Shown here: piece by piece, positions 8,433 to 16,567 of the stretch | How positions within the stretch are numbered: the stretch's first letter is position 1 | How the letters are laid out: each line of letters begins with the position of its first letter | Origin: Macrococcoides caseolyticum | Lineage (GTDB): Bacteria; Bacillota; Bacilli; Staphylococcales; Staphylococcaceae | Length of the DNA: 64,000 bases | Direction of reading: 5' to 3' | NCBI RefSeq assembly: GCF_021366795.1 | Contig: NZ_JAHCPS010000008.1 | Coordinates: forward strand, 1 to 64,000 | Notes under the pieces: generated by a model | Databases searched by the model: none | Seen by the model: the letters and a program-made list of their open reading frames with translations, nothing else | What the model was told of the DNA's origin: nothing | Translations under genes and position numbers: made by a program

Positions 8433-8792
8433 ATGTCTGAAGGTATTTGCGATGTTTATTTATATGATGAAGAGAAAGTCCGACGTGCAAAAGCACAGCA
8501 CGCAACTGTTGATTTACAACCGGTGCTTACTATATATAAAGCTTTAGCAGATGAGAAGCGGTTAAAGGTTTGTTATAGCTTATTACACGAATATGAATTA
8601 TGTGTATGTGATCTGGCCAATATTATAGATGCGACAATTGCTACGACGAGTCATCATTTACGTTATTTAAATCAAGCGCAAGTCTTAGATTATCGTAAAG
8701 AAGGTAAGAATGCATTTTACAGGTTAAAAGATGGGCATATTAAGACGTTAATTGAAACTGCACTTGTGCATGGAGGTGAGAAAAATGACTAA
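8433..8792 (+). CDS. cadC: CadC, ArsR-family metal-responsive repressor
   Basis: The 119-residue winged-helix protein has the CadC metal motif ELCVCDL on the recognition-domain helix, with Cys near positions 57 and 59, plus an N-terminal Cys at residue 6. The DNA-reading helix is TIATTSHHLRYLNQAQVL. CadC holds the cad promoter until Cd, Pb or Zn binds. The N-terminal pair seen in plasmid CadC (two Cys four residues apart) is here reduced to one, the second position being Leu. The gene overlaps cadA by eight bases, so the two are translationally linked, and two matching operators lie just upstream. Confidence 0.92.
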   Translation: MSEGICDVYLYDEEKVRRAKAQHATVDLQPVLTIYKALADEKRLKVCYSLLHEYELCVCDLANIIDATIATTSHHLRYLNQAQVLDYRKEGKNAFYRLKDGHIKTLIETALVHGGEKND

Positions 8793-10857
8793 AGCACAGG
8801 AAACATATCGCATAGAAGGATTGAGTTGCACCAATTGTGCTGCAAAGTTTGTTAAGAACATAGAAGCAATTCCTGGTGTTGAAGCAGTGGATTTAAACTT
8901 TGGTGCAGCGAAACTAAACGTTACGGGTGATGTGACGATAGAAGCGTTAGAAGAGGCGGGGAAATTTGATCATATTAAAGTGAGACCGGCACATGTGAAA
9001 CGTCCAAAAAAGGTTCCTTTCTATAAAGATAAAGCGCATCTTCCTTTTGCTATTGCACTGGTGTTGTTCATTGCAGGACTACTTTGTAGTGTTACTCTAG
9101 GCGAAGATAGCTGGTATACGCGATTATTTTATATCTGTACGATGGTAATTGGCGGATACAATTTATTTATCGAAGGTATAAAGCGACTCTTTAAACTCCA
9201 CTTTGATATGAATGTTTTGATGACTGTCGCGATTATTGGGGCAACATTAATTGGTGAAGTACAGGAAGGTGCGATGGTTGTCCTATTATTTGCAGTGAGT
9301 GAAGCTTTAGAAAGTTATGCAATGGAGAAATCCCGAGAGAGTATCCAAACGTTAATTAATCTCTCACCTGAAGTCGCACTTAAAAAGCACGGTGAGGATT
9401 ATAAGGAAGTTGCAGTTCAGGATTTAATGATTGGTGACATTGTACGTATATTACCTGGAAAGAAAGTACCGATTGATGGCACGATTATTAGTGGTCAGAG
9501 TAATGTTAATCAGGCAAGCATTACAGGTGAAAGTATACCGGTTACAAGAACGATGGGTGACGAAGTATTCTCAGGTACACTTAATGAATCTGCGCTGCTG
9601 GAAATACGTGTCACAAAACATGCACATGAAACAAAGCTTGCAAAAATGATTCACTTAGTAGAAGAAGCACAAAGTAAGAAAGCGCCTACTCAGAGATTTG
9701 TAGATCAATTTGCGAAATACTATACGCCGGTGATTATGCTGATTGCCTTTCTTGTAATGGTTGTACCACCTTTATTTGGCGGAGACTTTAAACATTACTT
9801 GTATCAAGGATTGTCTGTGTTAGTTGTAGGTTGTCCGTGTGCGCTTGTCGTCTCTACACCAGTTGCAATTGTTACAGCAATAGGAAGTGCTGCACGTCGA
9901 GGTATCCTGATTAAAGGCGGGATTCATTTAGAGCATGCTGGTCGAGTGGACATGATAGCAATGGATAAGACAGGAACATTAACAAAGGGGACACCTGTCG
10001 TTACTGATCGTATTGATTTGGTTGATTTGACAGATGAAGATTTAAACATTGTGTATACACTTGAGCGTGATGCGGGTCACCCATTAAGTAAAGCAATCGT
10101 GCAGTATCTTAGAGATTGTGCACTTGTCAATGTAACGGATTATGAAGTCGTTACAGCACGCGGTGTCCAGGCAATGTTTAATGGAATAGAGTATCGCATC
10201 GGACAGCGTCAATTCTTTGACTTGAGTGAACAAGATGCAAGCATTATTGATCAATATGACAGCAGTGGCACAACGCAAGTATTATTCGGAACAAAGCGAG
10301 CAGTTAAGTGTATCTTCTTTATCCAGGATACATTAAGAGATGAATCTAAAACGGTTATTGAAACACTGAATCAACTGGGTATCCGTACAATGATGTTAAC
10401 TGGAGATAATAAGCACGTTGCAGATGCAATGGGCCGTCAGTTAGGTATAACACAAGTTCATTCAGAATTATTACCTGAAGATAAATTAGCATTAATCAAA
10501 GACTATCAACAAAAAGGCCATCATATTGCGATGGTGGGTGATGGTGTTAATGATGCACCAGCACTTGCTCAGGCAGATATTGGTTTTTCAATGGGGGGTG
10601 CCGCAACTGATACAGCCATCGAAACTGCCGATATCACATTTATGAAAGATAATTTAAGTGACTTACCGAAAGTAATCAAGTTAAGTCAACGTACGTTAAA
10701 TATCATCAAACAAAATATTGGCTTTGCACTTGGTTTAAAACTTATTGCAATATTGCTCGTTATCCCAGGATGGCTCACATTATGGATTGCTATATTTGCT
10801 GACATGGGTGCAACACTGATTGTAACGTTAAATAGCTTAAGACTGTTAAAGCGATAA
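8785..10857 (+). CDS. cadA: Cadmium/zinc-exporting P1B-type ATPase
   Basis: I start it at the ATG at 8785, behind GGAGGTG; this gives 690 residues. In order: one heavy-metal domain with SCTNCA near residue 14, membrane segments, the TGES actuator loop, the CPC metal-transport motif (GCPCALVVSTP), the phosphorylated DKTGT, MLTGDN and GDGVNDAPALAQADIG. CPC plus this neighbour set marks a Cd/Zn/Pb exporter rather than a copper pump. It sits in the cytoplasmic membrane and uses ATP to expel the metals that release CadC. The copy is complete. Confidence 0.95.
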   Translation: MTKAQETYRIEGLSCTNCAAKFVKNIEAIPGVEAVDLNFGAAKLNVTGDVTIEALEEAGKFDHIKVRPAHVKRPKKVPFYKDKAHLPFAIALVLFIAGLLCSVTLGEDSWYTRLFYICTMVIGGYNLFIEGIKRLFKLHFDMNVLMTVAIIGATLIGEVQEGAMVVLLFAVSEALESYAMEKSRESIQTLINLSPEVALKKHGEDYKEVAVQDLMIGDIVRILPGKKVPIDGTIISGQSNVNQASITGESIPVTRTMGDEVFSGTLNESALLEIRVTKHAHETKLAKMIHLVEEAQSKKAPTQRFVDQFAKYYTPVIMLIAFLVMVVPPLFGGDFKHYLYQGLSVLVVGCPCALVVSTPVAIVTAIGSAARRGILIKGGIHLEHAGRVDMIAMDKTGTLTKGTPVVTDRIDLVDLTDEDLNIVYTLERDAGHPLSKAIVQYLRDCALVNVTDYEVVTARGVQAMFNGIEYRIGQRQFFDLSEQDASIIDQYDSSGTTQVLFGTKRAVKCIFFIQDTLRDESKTVIETLNQLGIRTMMLTGDNKHVADAMGRQLGITQVHSELLPEDKLALIKDYQQKGHHIAMVGDGVNDAPALAQADIGFSMGGAATDTAIETADITFMKDNLSDLPKVIKLSQRTLNIIKQNIGFALGLKLIAILLVIPGWLTLWIAIFADMGATLIVTLNSLRLLKR

Positions 10858-10884
10858 AGCATTGAACTGAAATTTTATTATGTG

Positions 10885-10958
10885 GACCGCTTACCTTAAA
10901 ACTGTAAAATCAATTGTGCTACGTTATAATATAGATGAACTATACAGGGTAAGCGGTC
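10885..10958. promoter_or_regulatory. Inverted repeat bracketing the monooxygenase promoter
   Basis: GACCGCTTACC (10885-10895) and its exact complement GGTAAGCGGTC (10948-10958) are 52 bases apart. A TATAAT at 10925-10930 lies between them, 57 bases before the downstream start codon. The arms may be paired operator half-sites or the two sides of a leader hairpin. Confidence 0.5.
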
Positions 10959-10986
10959 TATGTTATGGAGAAAGGTGGGTGATGAT

Positions 10987-12099
10987 ATGCATATTGGTAT
11001 CATTGGCGCAGGTATTGGCGGGTTGACACAAAGCATTGCGCTTAGCTTAGCGGGTCACGATGTAGAAATCTTTGAAAAACGTCACGTATTAAAGCAACAG
11101 GGTGTAGGTTTAGGGATTGGAAGCAATGCGATGCGAGCACTTTCACGCTATGGGATAGATAAGGATATATTGGCGGCAGGTAAAGTACTTCGTGAATGCC
11201 AGTTTCGAACAGATCGTAATACATTGCTTAACACCATTCAGTTGTCGCAAGGCGAATACGATAATGTAACAATTCAACGTGAGCAACTCCATGATATATT
11301 ACGTTCGTATAATCAAGCGGATATTCATTTAATTAAAGATGTTGTACATATTAGCGATTACGAGCAACCGACGATGGTTTTTAGTGATGGCACAAAATAT
11401 CAATTTGATTTAATTATTGCTGCTGACGGCCTTCATTCCAATATCCGACGACAAATGTTTAAAAATAGTGATGCCGTTTATCAGGGCTACACTTGCTTTA
11501 GAGGCACAAGTACGGGTATACAGGTGGAAGATGCTGCAATAGAATACTGGGGAAGTGATGGGCGATTTGGTATCGTCCCGCTATCAGATAATGAAATTTA
11601 CTGGTTCGCATGTATGAATGCAATGGAACGCGACAATGAATTTCGCTATTATAATCAACATAAACTGATTGAATACTTTAAAGCCTTTCCTGAAGCGGTT
11701 ACCGATACAATCGCACATACCATTCATGATCCGATACATCATGACATTTATGATATTAATCCTTTAAAGACCTTTTCTAAAGGCAAGGTTGTGTTAATTG
11801 GCGATGCAGCACATGCTACCACACCCAACATGGGACAAGGTGCATCTCTTGCGATTGAAGATGCGATTTCTTTAGCCCATCAATTAGAGCAATTGCCAAT
11901 TGCTCAGGCGTTAGCGCGTTTCGATAAATTAAGTGTACAGCATACAAAGCGCGTTATCATGAAATCACGCCAAATCGGAAAGTCAGCGCAGCTTGAAAAT
12001 AAAGGATTAATCAAGATACGTAACAAAGCTTTGAAAAGTATCCCGGCATTCATGCTGAATAAGCAAATCGCATTTTTAAACCAAAGACAAATAAAATAA
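10987..12099 (+). CDS. FAD-dependent aromatic-hydroxylase-type monooxygenase
   Basis: Starting at the ATG at 10987, behind AAGGTGGG, the product has 370 residues. It carries the Rossmann motif GAGIGGL at residue 7, the DG motif (AADGLHSNIRR) near residue 147 and the GD motif (LIGDAAHATTPNMGQG) near residue 270. These three define group A flavoprotein monooxygenases, which hydroxylate or epoxidise small organic molecules with NAD(P)H and O2. The substrate is unknown; relatives act on phenols, salicylate or antibiotics. It stands alone, framed by an inverted repeat upstream and a terminator downstream. Confidence 0.85.
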   Translation: MHIGIIGAGIGGLTQSIALSLAGHDVEIFEKRHVLKQQGVGLGIGSNAMRALSRYGIDKDILAAGKVLRECQFRTDRNTLLNTIQLSQGEYDNVTIQREQLHDILRSYNQADIHLIKDVVHISDYEQPTMVFSDGTKYQFDLIIAADGLHSNIRRQMFKNSDAVYQGYTCFRGTSTGIQVEDAAIEYWGSDGRFGIVPLSDNEIYWFACMNAMERDNEFRYYNQHKLIEYFKAFPEAVTDTIAHTIHDPIHHDIYDINPLKTFSKGKVVLIGDAAHATTPNMGQGASLAIEDAISLAHQLEQLPIAQALARFDKLSVQHTKRVIMKSRQIGKSAQLENKGLIKIRNKALKSIPAFMLNKQIAFLNQRQIK

Positions 12100-12134
12100 A
12101 AATATCATCCAGGTATCAATGGATGATATTTTTT
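12097..12134. terminator. Bidirectional terminator
   Basis: Arms AATATCATCCA and TGGATGATATT with an eight-base loop, A-run before and T-run after, serve the monooxygenase gene and the convergent gene. Confidence 0.85.
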
Positions 12135-12147
12135 ACGATTTAAGTAT

Positions 12148-12576
12148 TTATAGACGCGTTACTTTTAAATTTTGAATTTCTTCATCCAATTGACTATCAA
12201 GTACTTCAAAGAACGTCATTAAGAAGCGGATTTTTCCGCGATACTCATATTCATTGAAAATTAGTGGCATGACGTCATTTGGATGGACTGGATTTTGTTC
12301 AATGGCATAGTCGATATTATCAAAGTAGTTCAGCACATCAATAATATTGAGTGTATGTCCTTTCTCTTGAAATAATGCATAGTCACCAATTTGGTCACGG
12401 TGATTTTCTAATCCCTCGTGATAGCCATACGCGATTTGTAATAAGTTGTATTTAATACTTTTAAACTTAGACCCAAAATTATAATTAAATTGTGATGAAC
12501 TAAGTTGCTTAATCTGACTGAGTAGTTCATCTCTTGATTGTTTTACTTCATTGTAAATTTGATTATTATTATTCAT
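12148..12576 (-). CDS. Hypothetical helical protein
   Basis: I start it at the ATG at 12576, behind GAGGTGA, rather than at the in-frame GTG at 12585, which would sit on the ribosome site. The 142-residue product is acidic, soluble and largely helical, with a Q/S-rich helix near residues 20-35 (SQIKQLSSSQFNYNFG). No signal peptide, membrane segment or catalytic motif is visible. It is divergent to the membrane-protein gene at 12650. Function unknown. Confidence 0.65.
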   Translation of the reverse strand: MNNNNQIYNEVKQSRDELLSQIKQLSSSQFNYNFGSKFKSIKYNLLQIAYGYHEGLENHRDQIGDYALFQEKGHTLNIIDVLNYFDNIDYAIEQNPVHPNDVMPLIFNEYEYRGKIRFLMTFFEVLDSQLDEEIQNLKVTRL

Positions 12577-12649
12577 TCGATTCACCTCACAGTTTGATAT
12601 TTTATTTATACCCTGATTGAATCAATTTAAGACATTGAAAGGAGAAACG

Positions 12650-13156
12650 ATGCAAAATTCACTCATTAAAGAATTAAGAAGTTTATATTCTGGCGAAGGA
12701 TTTTCAGGTGTTGCGTTCTTTATCATTTGGCTTTATGCATGTTTCAGTGATGATTATCAACAAATTGCACGACAATTGCATATTGCAATACCAACGATAA
12801 CGCTATGCTTTATATTAATGATAGGCACTTACTTTTGGAGATTGATGCTACGCACTGTGATTAAAGGAGAAAAGATGAATTTAACATCACAGCAGAAAAG
12901 AATATTTTTCATATTGAAAGGTGTGTCACTTCTTTTATTAATGATGTGCAGTATGTTGCTAATATTAGCGATGTTTTCGCAGCAAAAATATATTAGTCTG
13001 AGTATATTTTTATTTGGATTTGCGATTATAGAATATATTAATTATTTTTATATTCGATTGTCTTATTTATCACCTCGTGAGTTTCGTGAACTCCTGCGTC
13101 ATCGAAGGTTAAGGCAGTCACATTTAAATCGCTTGTTACATAAAAAAAACAGCTGA
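12650..13156 (+). CDS. Integral membrane protein, unknown function
   Basis: The ATG at 12650 has an AAGGAG site six bases upstream and gives 168 residues. Four hydrophobic segments are visible (about residues 18-35, 48-65, 87-110 and 115-135). A basic C-terminal tail rich in Arg follows (RELLRHRRLRQSHLNRLL), which should stay in the cytoplasm. No family recognised. Its stop codon touches the end of the convergent thioredoxin-like gene, with no base between them. Confidence 0.65.
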   Translation: MQNSLIKELRSLYSGEGFSGVAFFIIWLYACFSDDYQQIARQLHIAIPTITLCFILMIGTYFWRLMLRTVIKGEKMNLTSQQKRIFFILKGVSLLLLMMCSMLLILAMFSQQKYISLSIFLFGFAIIEYINYFYIRLSYLSPREFRELLRHRRLRQSHLNRLLHKKNS

Positions 13157-13171
13157 CTATTTTGTCAGCTG
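13142..13171 (-). terminator. Minus-strand terminator inside the end of the membrane-protein gene
   Basis: CAGCTGAC and GTCAGCTG (13150-13171) form a hairpin. Read on the minus strand it is followed by eight T, so it ends the thioredoxin-like transcript within the opposite gene. Confidence 0.75.
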
Positions 13172-13705
13172 TGCAATGATGGATTCATATACTTCGTTCC
13201 AGAATTCAGGCGTATTTTTATATTTTTCATGAATTTGATGATGGACTTCTTTTTGTTTCGCTTCAAAGTCAGATGCATCCTTAGCAGGTAAGTCTTTACG
13301 TACATCTGTGACGTAGCTTTGAACTTTTGCAGCACGTGGTCCCCAGTTGGCATATTCTTCATCCTGTTCATTTAAGAAGATAAAGATAGGAATCGAACGT
13401 GAACCGTTTGTTAAGTACTGATCCATTAATTCCGGATTAGAGTCACGTAAAGTTACACTTATGGTCATATCAGTTACTTCTGCGATTTTCATTAAGACTG
13501 GTAAGTTCATCATCGCATCGCCACACCAGTCTTCAGTTATCACAATAACCTTTAAGTGTTTTTCTTTAATTGACGAAAGGCGATCGTCTTCTGGTAATTC
13601 GAAAGTCTCATAAATTTTATGCATTTCAGCTTTATTGACTTTCATTTGATTAACATATTCTTCGAGCGTTAAACCTTGATTGAAATAATCACCTAAATGT
13701 GTCAT
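13157..13705 (-). CDS. Thioredoxin-fold protein with a single active-site cysteine
   Basis: The 182-residue protein has a thioredoxin-like core: VIVITEDWCGDAMMNLPV near residue 52, the cis-proline strand SIPIFIFLNEQ near residue 110 and NWGPRA after it. The usual CxxC is CGDA, so only the first cysteine remains. It therefore probably does not work as a classical disulphide reductase and may act on bacillithiol-linked or peroxide substrates. Many Firmicutes have such proteins, and their role is poorly known. No signal peptide, so cytoplasmic. Confidence 0.75.
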   Translation of the reverse strand: MTHLGDYFNQGLTLEEYVNQMKVNKAEMHKIYETFELPEDDRLSSIKEKHLKVIVITEDWCGDAMMNLPVLMKIAEVTDMTISVTLRDSNPELMDQYLTNGSRSIPIFIFLNEQDEEYANWGPRAAKVQSYVTDVRKDLPAKDASDFEAKQKEVHHQIHEKYKNTPEFWNEVYESIIAQLTK

Positions 13706-13752
13706 ATTGGCCTCCTATATGCATGAAATAAGTTAATATATATTATAACAAT

Positions 13753-13780
13753 TTCAGAATAATCAAACAAAAGATATAAT
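13753..13780 (+). promoter_or_regulatory. Candidate promoter of an intergenic transcript
   Basis: TTCAGA (13753-13758), 16 bases and TATAAT (13775-13780) lie in front of a stretch that holds no reading frame but ends in a terminator-like hairpin at 13901. Confidence 0.45.
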
Positions 13781-13786
13781 GTTCAC

Positions 13787-13928
13787 TAAATACATGAACG
13801 AACGTTCATAAATATTACGGTATATACGGATGTTTATACCATATCCCTATGTTAAGCTTATCTCAGCTAATAATTTTTCATACATGTAAGTCTTCTCAAA
13901 GGGTAGTATTAACTACCCGCTTTTTTTA
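13787..13928 (+). ncRNA. Candidate small RNA with its own promoter and terminator
   Basis: A candidate promoter at 13753-13780 is followed 120 bases later by GGGTAGT-ATTA-ACTACCC-GC and seven T (13901-13927), a good intrinsic terminator with no gene in front of it. The region between has no plausible reading frame. At 13794-13809 it carries ATGAACG-AA-CGTTCAT, a TetR-like operator, near the expected start. It may be an untranslated RNA of about 140 bases, or an attenuator before the gene at 13992. Confidence 0.35.
13794..13809. promoter_or_regulatory. TetR-type palindromic operator candidate
   Basis: ATGAACG and CGTTCAT are exact inverted arms around two bases, 14 bases behind the TATAAT at 13775. 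Repressors of the TetR family use sites of this form; no such regulator is next to it. Confidence 0.4.
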
Positions 13929-13991
13929 TTTTTAAGACTTTGTTATATTATGGTATATTGATAATGCAGATTAAATGAAAGTGTGTGAATC

Positions 13992-14474
13992 ATGAAAAAA
14001 TACATAATAATTATTTTGACAATAGCACTACTATTTGGCGTCGGTGCCTGGTTATATAGCTATTGTACCACACCAGATAATGATTTAAGTAATGAACAAA
14101 TTGGTAACTTATTGATTAAGGACACGTTTGAAAATAAAGATAAAGCTTTCGCGATTGATCCAATGGTTCAATTAGATGGTAAGCTCTTCTATCGATTAGA
14201 AAAAGATAAAGGATTAATCGTACGTGTTGATAAGAAGAAAAAGCAAATCACTGCAATTATGTTATTTCATAATAAAAAAATACAGACGAGTCGAGATATT
14301 GCGATAGGGCATTCAAAAGAAGCAGTCATTGATGCTTATGGTGAAACGTATAAAAAATCACTATTACCGAAGAAACAAACGCAGTTTTATTATAAAGATA
14401 AAGAAAATCATATCGGTATGAAATTTATATTTAAAAAAGACAACCTTGTAAAAATAGAATTATTTGAAGAATAA
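13992..14474 (+). CDS. Membrane-anchored small protein, unknown function
   Basis: The 160-residue product starts with a signal anchor (IIIILTIALLFGVGAWLY) and continues with a lysine-rich outer domain that looks beta-rich (LDGKLFYRLEKDKGLIVRVD). A cysteine at residue 25 lies behind the hydrophobic stretch but without a good lipobox. AAGTGTGTGAATC before the ATG gives only a weak ribosome site. No family recognised. It is expressed alone and ends in its own terminator. Confidence 0.65.
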   Translation: MKKYIIIILTIALLFGVGAWLYSYCTTPDNDLSNEQIGNLLIKDTFENKDKAFAIDPMVQLDGKLFYRLEKDKGLIVRVDKKKKQITAIMLFHNKKIQTSRDIAIGHSKEAVIDAYGETYKKSLLPKKQTQFYYKDKENHIGMKFIFKKDNLVKIELFEE

Positions 14475-14500
14475 GCGACATACGTTGCTTATTTTTTTAT
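14470..14500 (+). terminator. Terminator overlapping the stop codon
   Basis: AATAAGCGAC pairs with GTTGCTTATT (one mismatch) and is followed by a T-run. Confidence 0.75.
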
Positions 14501-14560
14501 TTTCAAATGTTTCGGATTCCGATATAATTAAAGCAATATGAAAATCAAGGAGGTATTTCA

Positions 14561-15790
14561 ATGAATTATGAAGCAACTGTAAGAAAATATGCAGAGACGG
14601 TTGTAAGTGTTGGATTAAATGTACAACCAGGACAATCTGTTGTCATCAATGCAGATATTGACGCAATCGACTTTGTACGTGAAGTAACGAAAGCTGCTTA
14701 TGAAAAAGGGGCTAAAGAAGTCATTCAAAAATTAACGGATGGACCATCCACACAAATGAAGTTTGAATACTCGCCAGTTGAAGTGTTTGAAAGTATTCCT
14801 CAATATAGAATTGATGAAACAAATGACTTTGTGAAAAATAAAGTTGCCCACTTACGAATTTATTCTCAAACACCAGAATTACTTAAAGATGCTGATCCTG
14901 TTAAAATTGCTGCCCAGGCAAAAGCACTTGGTGAAGCAAATAAAGATTTCTCAAGAGCGGTCGGTCGCTATGACTTCTCGTGGTGTATTGTTGCTTTCCC
15001 GAATGTTAAGTGGGGAGAATTAGTATTTCCTGAACTGAAAGGTGAAGCAGCGAAATTAAAGCTTCTGGAAGCAATGATTAAAGCTGTCCGTGTCGATCAT
15101 GATGACCCAATTCAGGCGTGGAAAGAACATAATGAAAATATTAATGCGAAAGCGCGTATATTAACTGAGAAAAACTATGACAGACTTCACTATAAATCAT
15201 CTACAACAGATGTTGAAATTGGTTTAACGAAAGGTCATGTTTGGTTAGGCGCAAGTACTGTTAATGCTGATGGTGTTGAGATACAGGTCAATATGCCGAC
15301 TGAAGAAGTGTTTACATCACCAGATTATCGAAGAGTAAATGGTGTAATCGGTAATACACGTCCGTTAGCATATCAAGGTGCCATAGTAGATGACTTCAAG
15401 TTAACGTTTAAAGACGGTGTAGTGACGGACTTTGAAGCGGGTGTCGGTTATGATGTTCTAAAGAATATGCTGGACAATGATGAAGGCGCACGGCGTTTAG
15501 GTGAAATCGCGTTAGTACCAGATGATTCGCCGATTTCAAATTCAGGTATTCTTTATTATAATACGTTATATGATGAGAACGCATCATGTCACGTGGCATT
15601 AGGACGTTCATTCCCGAATGCGATTAAAGATGGAAAGACTTTATCGAAAGAAGAACTGATGGATAAAGGATTAAATCAATCAATGATTCACGTTGACTTT
15701 ATGATGGGAAGTAGTGATCTATCGATAGACGGAATTAAGGAAGACGGAACAGTAGAACCGGTATTTAGAGATGGTAACTGGGTGATTTAA
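14561..15790 (+). CDS. ampS: M29-family metal-dependent aminopeptidase
   Basis: The 409-residue protein matches AmpS/PepS aminopeptidases in length and sequence. The N-terminal domain begins with YAETVVSVGLNVQPGQSVVI. The catalytic domain contains the metal ligands in ANVE/TEEVFTSPDYRRVNG (here MPTEEVFTSPDYRRVNG), GGRRLGEIALV-like EGARRLGEIALVPDDSPIS, HVALGRSFP and HVDFMMGS. These enzymes release N-terminal residues from peptides in the cytoplasm, using a pair of Co or Zn ions. AGGAGG lies before the ATG. Single-gene unit with a strong terminator. Confidence 0.92.
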   Translation: MNYEATVRKYAETVVSVGLNVQPGQSVVINADIDAIDFVREVTKAAYEKGAKEVIQKLTDGPSTQMKFEYSPVEVFESIPQYRIDETNDFVKNKVAHLRIYSQTPELLKDADPVKIAAQAKALGEANKDFSRAVGRYDFSWCIVAFPNVKWGELVFPELKGEAAKLKLLEAMIKAVRVDHDDPIQAWKEHNENINAKARILTEKNYDRLHYKSSTTDVEIGLTKGHVWLGASTVNADGVEIQVNMPTEEVFTSPDYRRVNGVIGNTRPLAYQGAIVDDFKLTFKDGVVTDFEAGVGYDVLKNMLDNDEGARRLGEIALVPDDSPISNSGILYYNTLYDENASCHVALGRSFPNAIKDGKTLSKEELMDKGLNQSMIHVDFMMGSSDLSIDGIKEDGTVEPVFRDGNWVI

Positions 15791-15801
15791 TTTTAAAAGA
15801 G

Positions 15802-15843
15802 TGAGTGGGCGGAAAACATTGTTTTCCGCCCACTCATTTTTTA
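15802..15843 (+). terminator. Terminator of ampS
   Basis: Sixteen-base arms (TGAGTGGGCGGAAAAC and its complement) with a three-base loop are followed by T6. Confidence 0.9.
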
Positions 15844-15930
15844 TTCTACAGCACTTTCAGTAATAGCAAATGTTTGGTTATCGGCATCGATTACTGCATT
15901 TCTACCATAAGGTATAATACATTTAGAAAA
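15841..15930 (-). pseudogene. Relic of a VOC-type gene end
   Basis: On the minus strand the last 28 codons of a frame read ...PYGRNAVIDADNQTFAITE... and then a stop at 15843-15841. This resembles the closing strand of VOC proteins, for example the end of the protein at 1195. There is no start, and the hsp20 terminator stands directly in front. It is probably the stump of a deleted gene. Confidence 0.35.
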
Positions 15931-15964
15931 TAAAAAAGTGGACGATATTAATGTATCGTCCACT
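15931..15964 (-). terminator. Terminator of hsp20
   Basis: AGTGGACGATA and TATCGTCCACT form the stem. On the minus strand a run of T follows. Confidence 0.85.
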
Positions 15965-15972
15965 CCTATTGA

Positions 15973-16419
15973 TTAAATTTCACTGTCTATTTTAATTGAT
16001 TGTTTTGGTGATTCTGTTACATGTAATTTCGGTAATACGATATCTAACGTACCATCTTTTTTATAGGTAGCTTTAATCGCTTCTACTTGAACATCCGGTA
16101 AGTATAGTGAACGATGCATTGAACCAAATGAGCGTTCTCGTTTAATATAATTGTGGTCATTGTGTTCAACAACAGTTTCTTCAAGGCGTTTCGCTGTAAT
16201 ACTTAATGCATCATTTTGATAATCTAATTGAATATCTTCCTGTTTAATGCCTGGTAAATCTACATGAACTGTATAGTCGTTATTTGTTTCTTTAATATCT
16301 AACTTAAAGCTATGATTATAAGCATTATCTGCAAATTGACTGACAGATTTCGTTAACATTTCGTTTGCTACATCAAATACATTTTGCCCGCGAGAAAAGA
16401 TACCATATTTATTATCCAT
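15973..16419 (-). CDS. hsp20: Small heat-shock protein, Hsp20/alpha-crystallin family
   Basis: I take the ATG at 16419, eight bases behind AGGAG; the earlier GTG and ATG codons lie too close to it. The 148-residue product holds the alpha-crystallin domain from about residue 45 to 135. It includes YTVHVDLPGIKQEDIQLDYQ, the RSFGSMHRSLYLP block and the closing GTLDIVLPKL, then a short IKI-type tail (SIKIDSEI). Such proteins hold unfolding proteins in large oligomers without ATP. A promoter overlapped by a CtsR-type box lies just upstream, so heat induction by CtsR release is likely. Confidence 0.92.
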   Translation of the reverse strand: MDNKYGIFSRGQNVFDVANEMLTKSVSQFADNAYNHSFKLDIKETNNDYTVHVDLPGIKQEDIQLDYQNDALSITAKRLEETVVEHNDHNYIKRERSFGSMHRSLYLPDVQVEAIKATYKKDGTLDIVLPKLHVTESPKQSIKIDSEI

Positions 16420-16449
16420 GTTCATCACTCCTATTGATTTGATACTTTT

Positions 16450-16479
16450 ATTATAACCAATTAGTCAATAAAGGTCAAA
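16450..16479 (-). promoter_or_regulatory. hsp20 promoter with CtsR box
   Basis: On the minus strand TTGACC (16478-16473), 17 bases and TATAAT (16455-16450) form a near-ideal sigma-A promoter. The top strand at 16463-16479 reads AGTCAAT-AAA-GGTCAAA. This is the 7-3-7 heptad layout of CtsR sites with one base off, placed over the -35. Confidence 0.75.
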
Positions 16480-16567
16480 TTATTAGGTGTATTATGAAAC
16501 TTCGTGGTGATAATTTCGAGTCGTATTGAAAGCTATTGGTATCAATGTGAATCGTTGATATTGCTCT

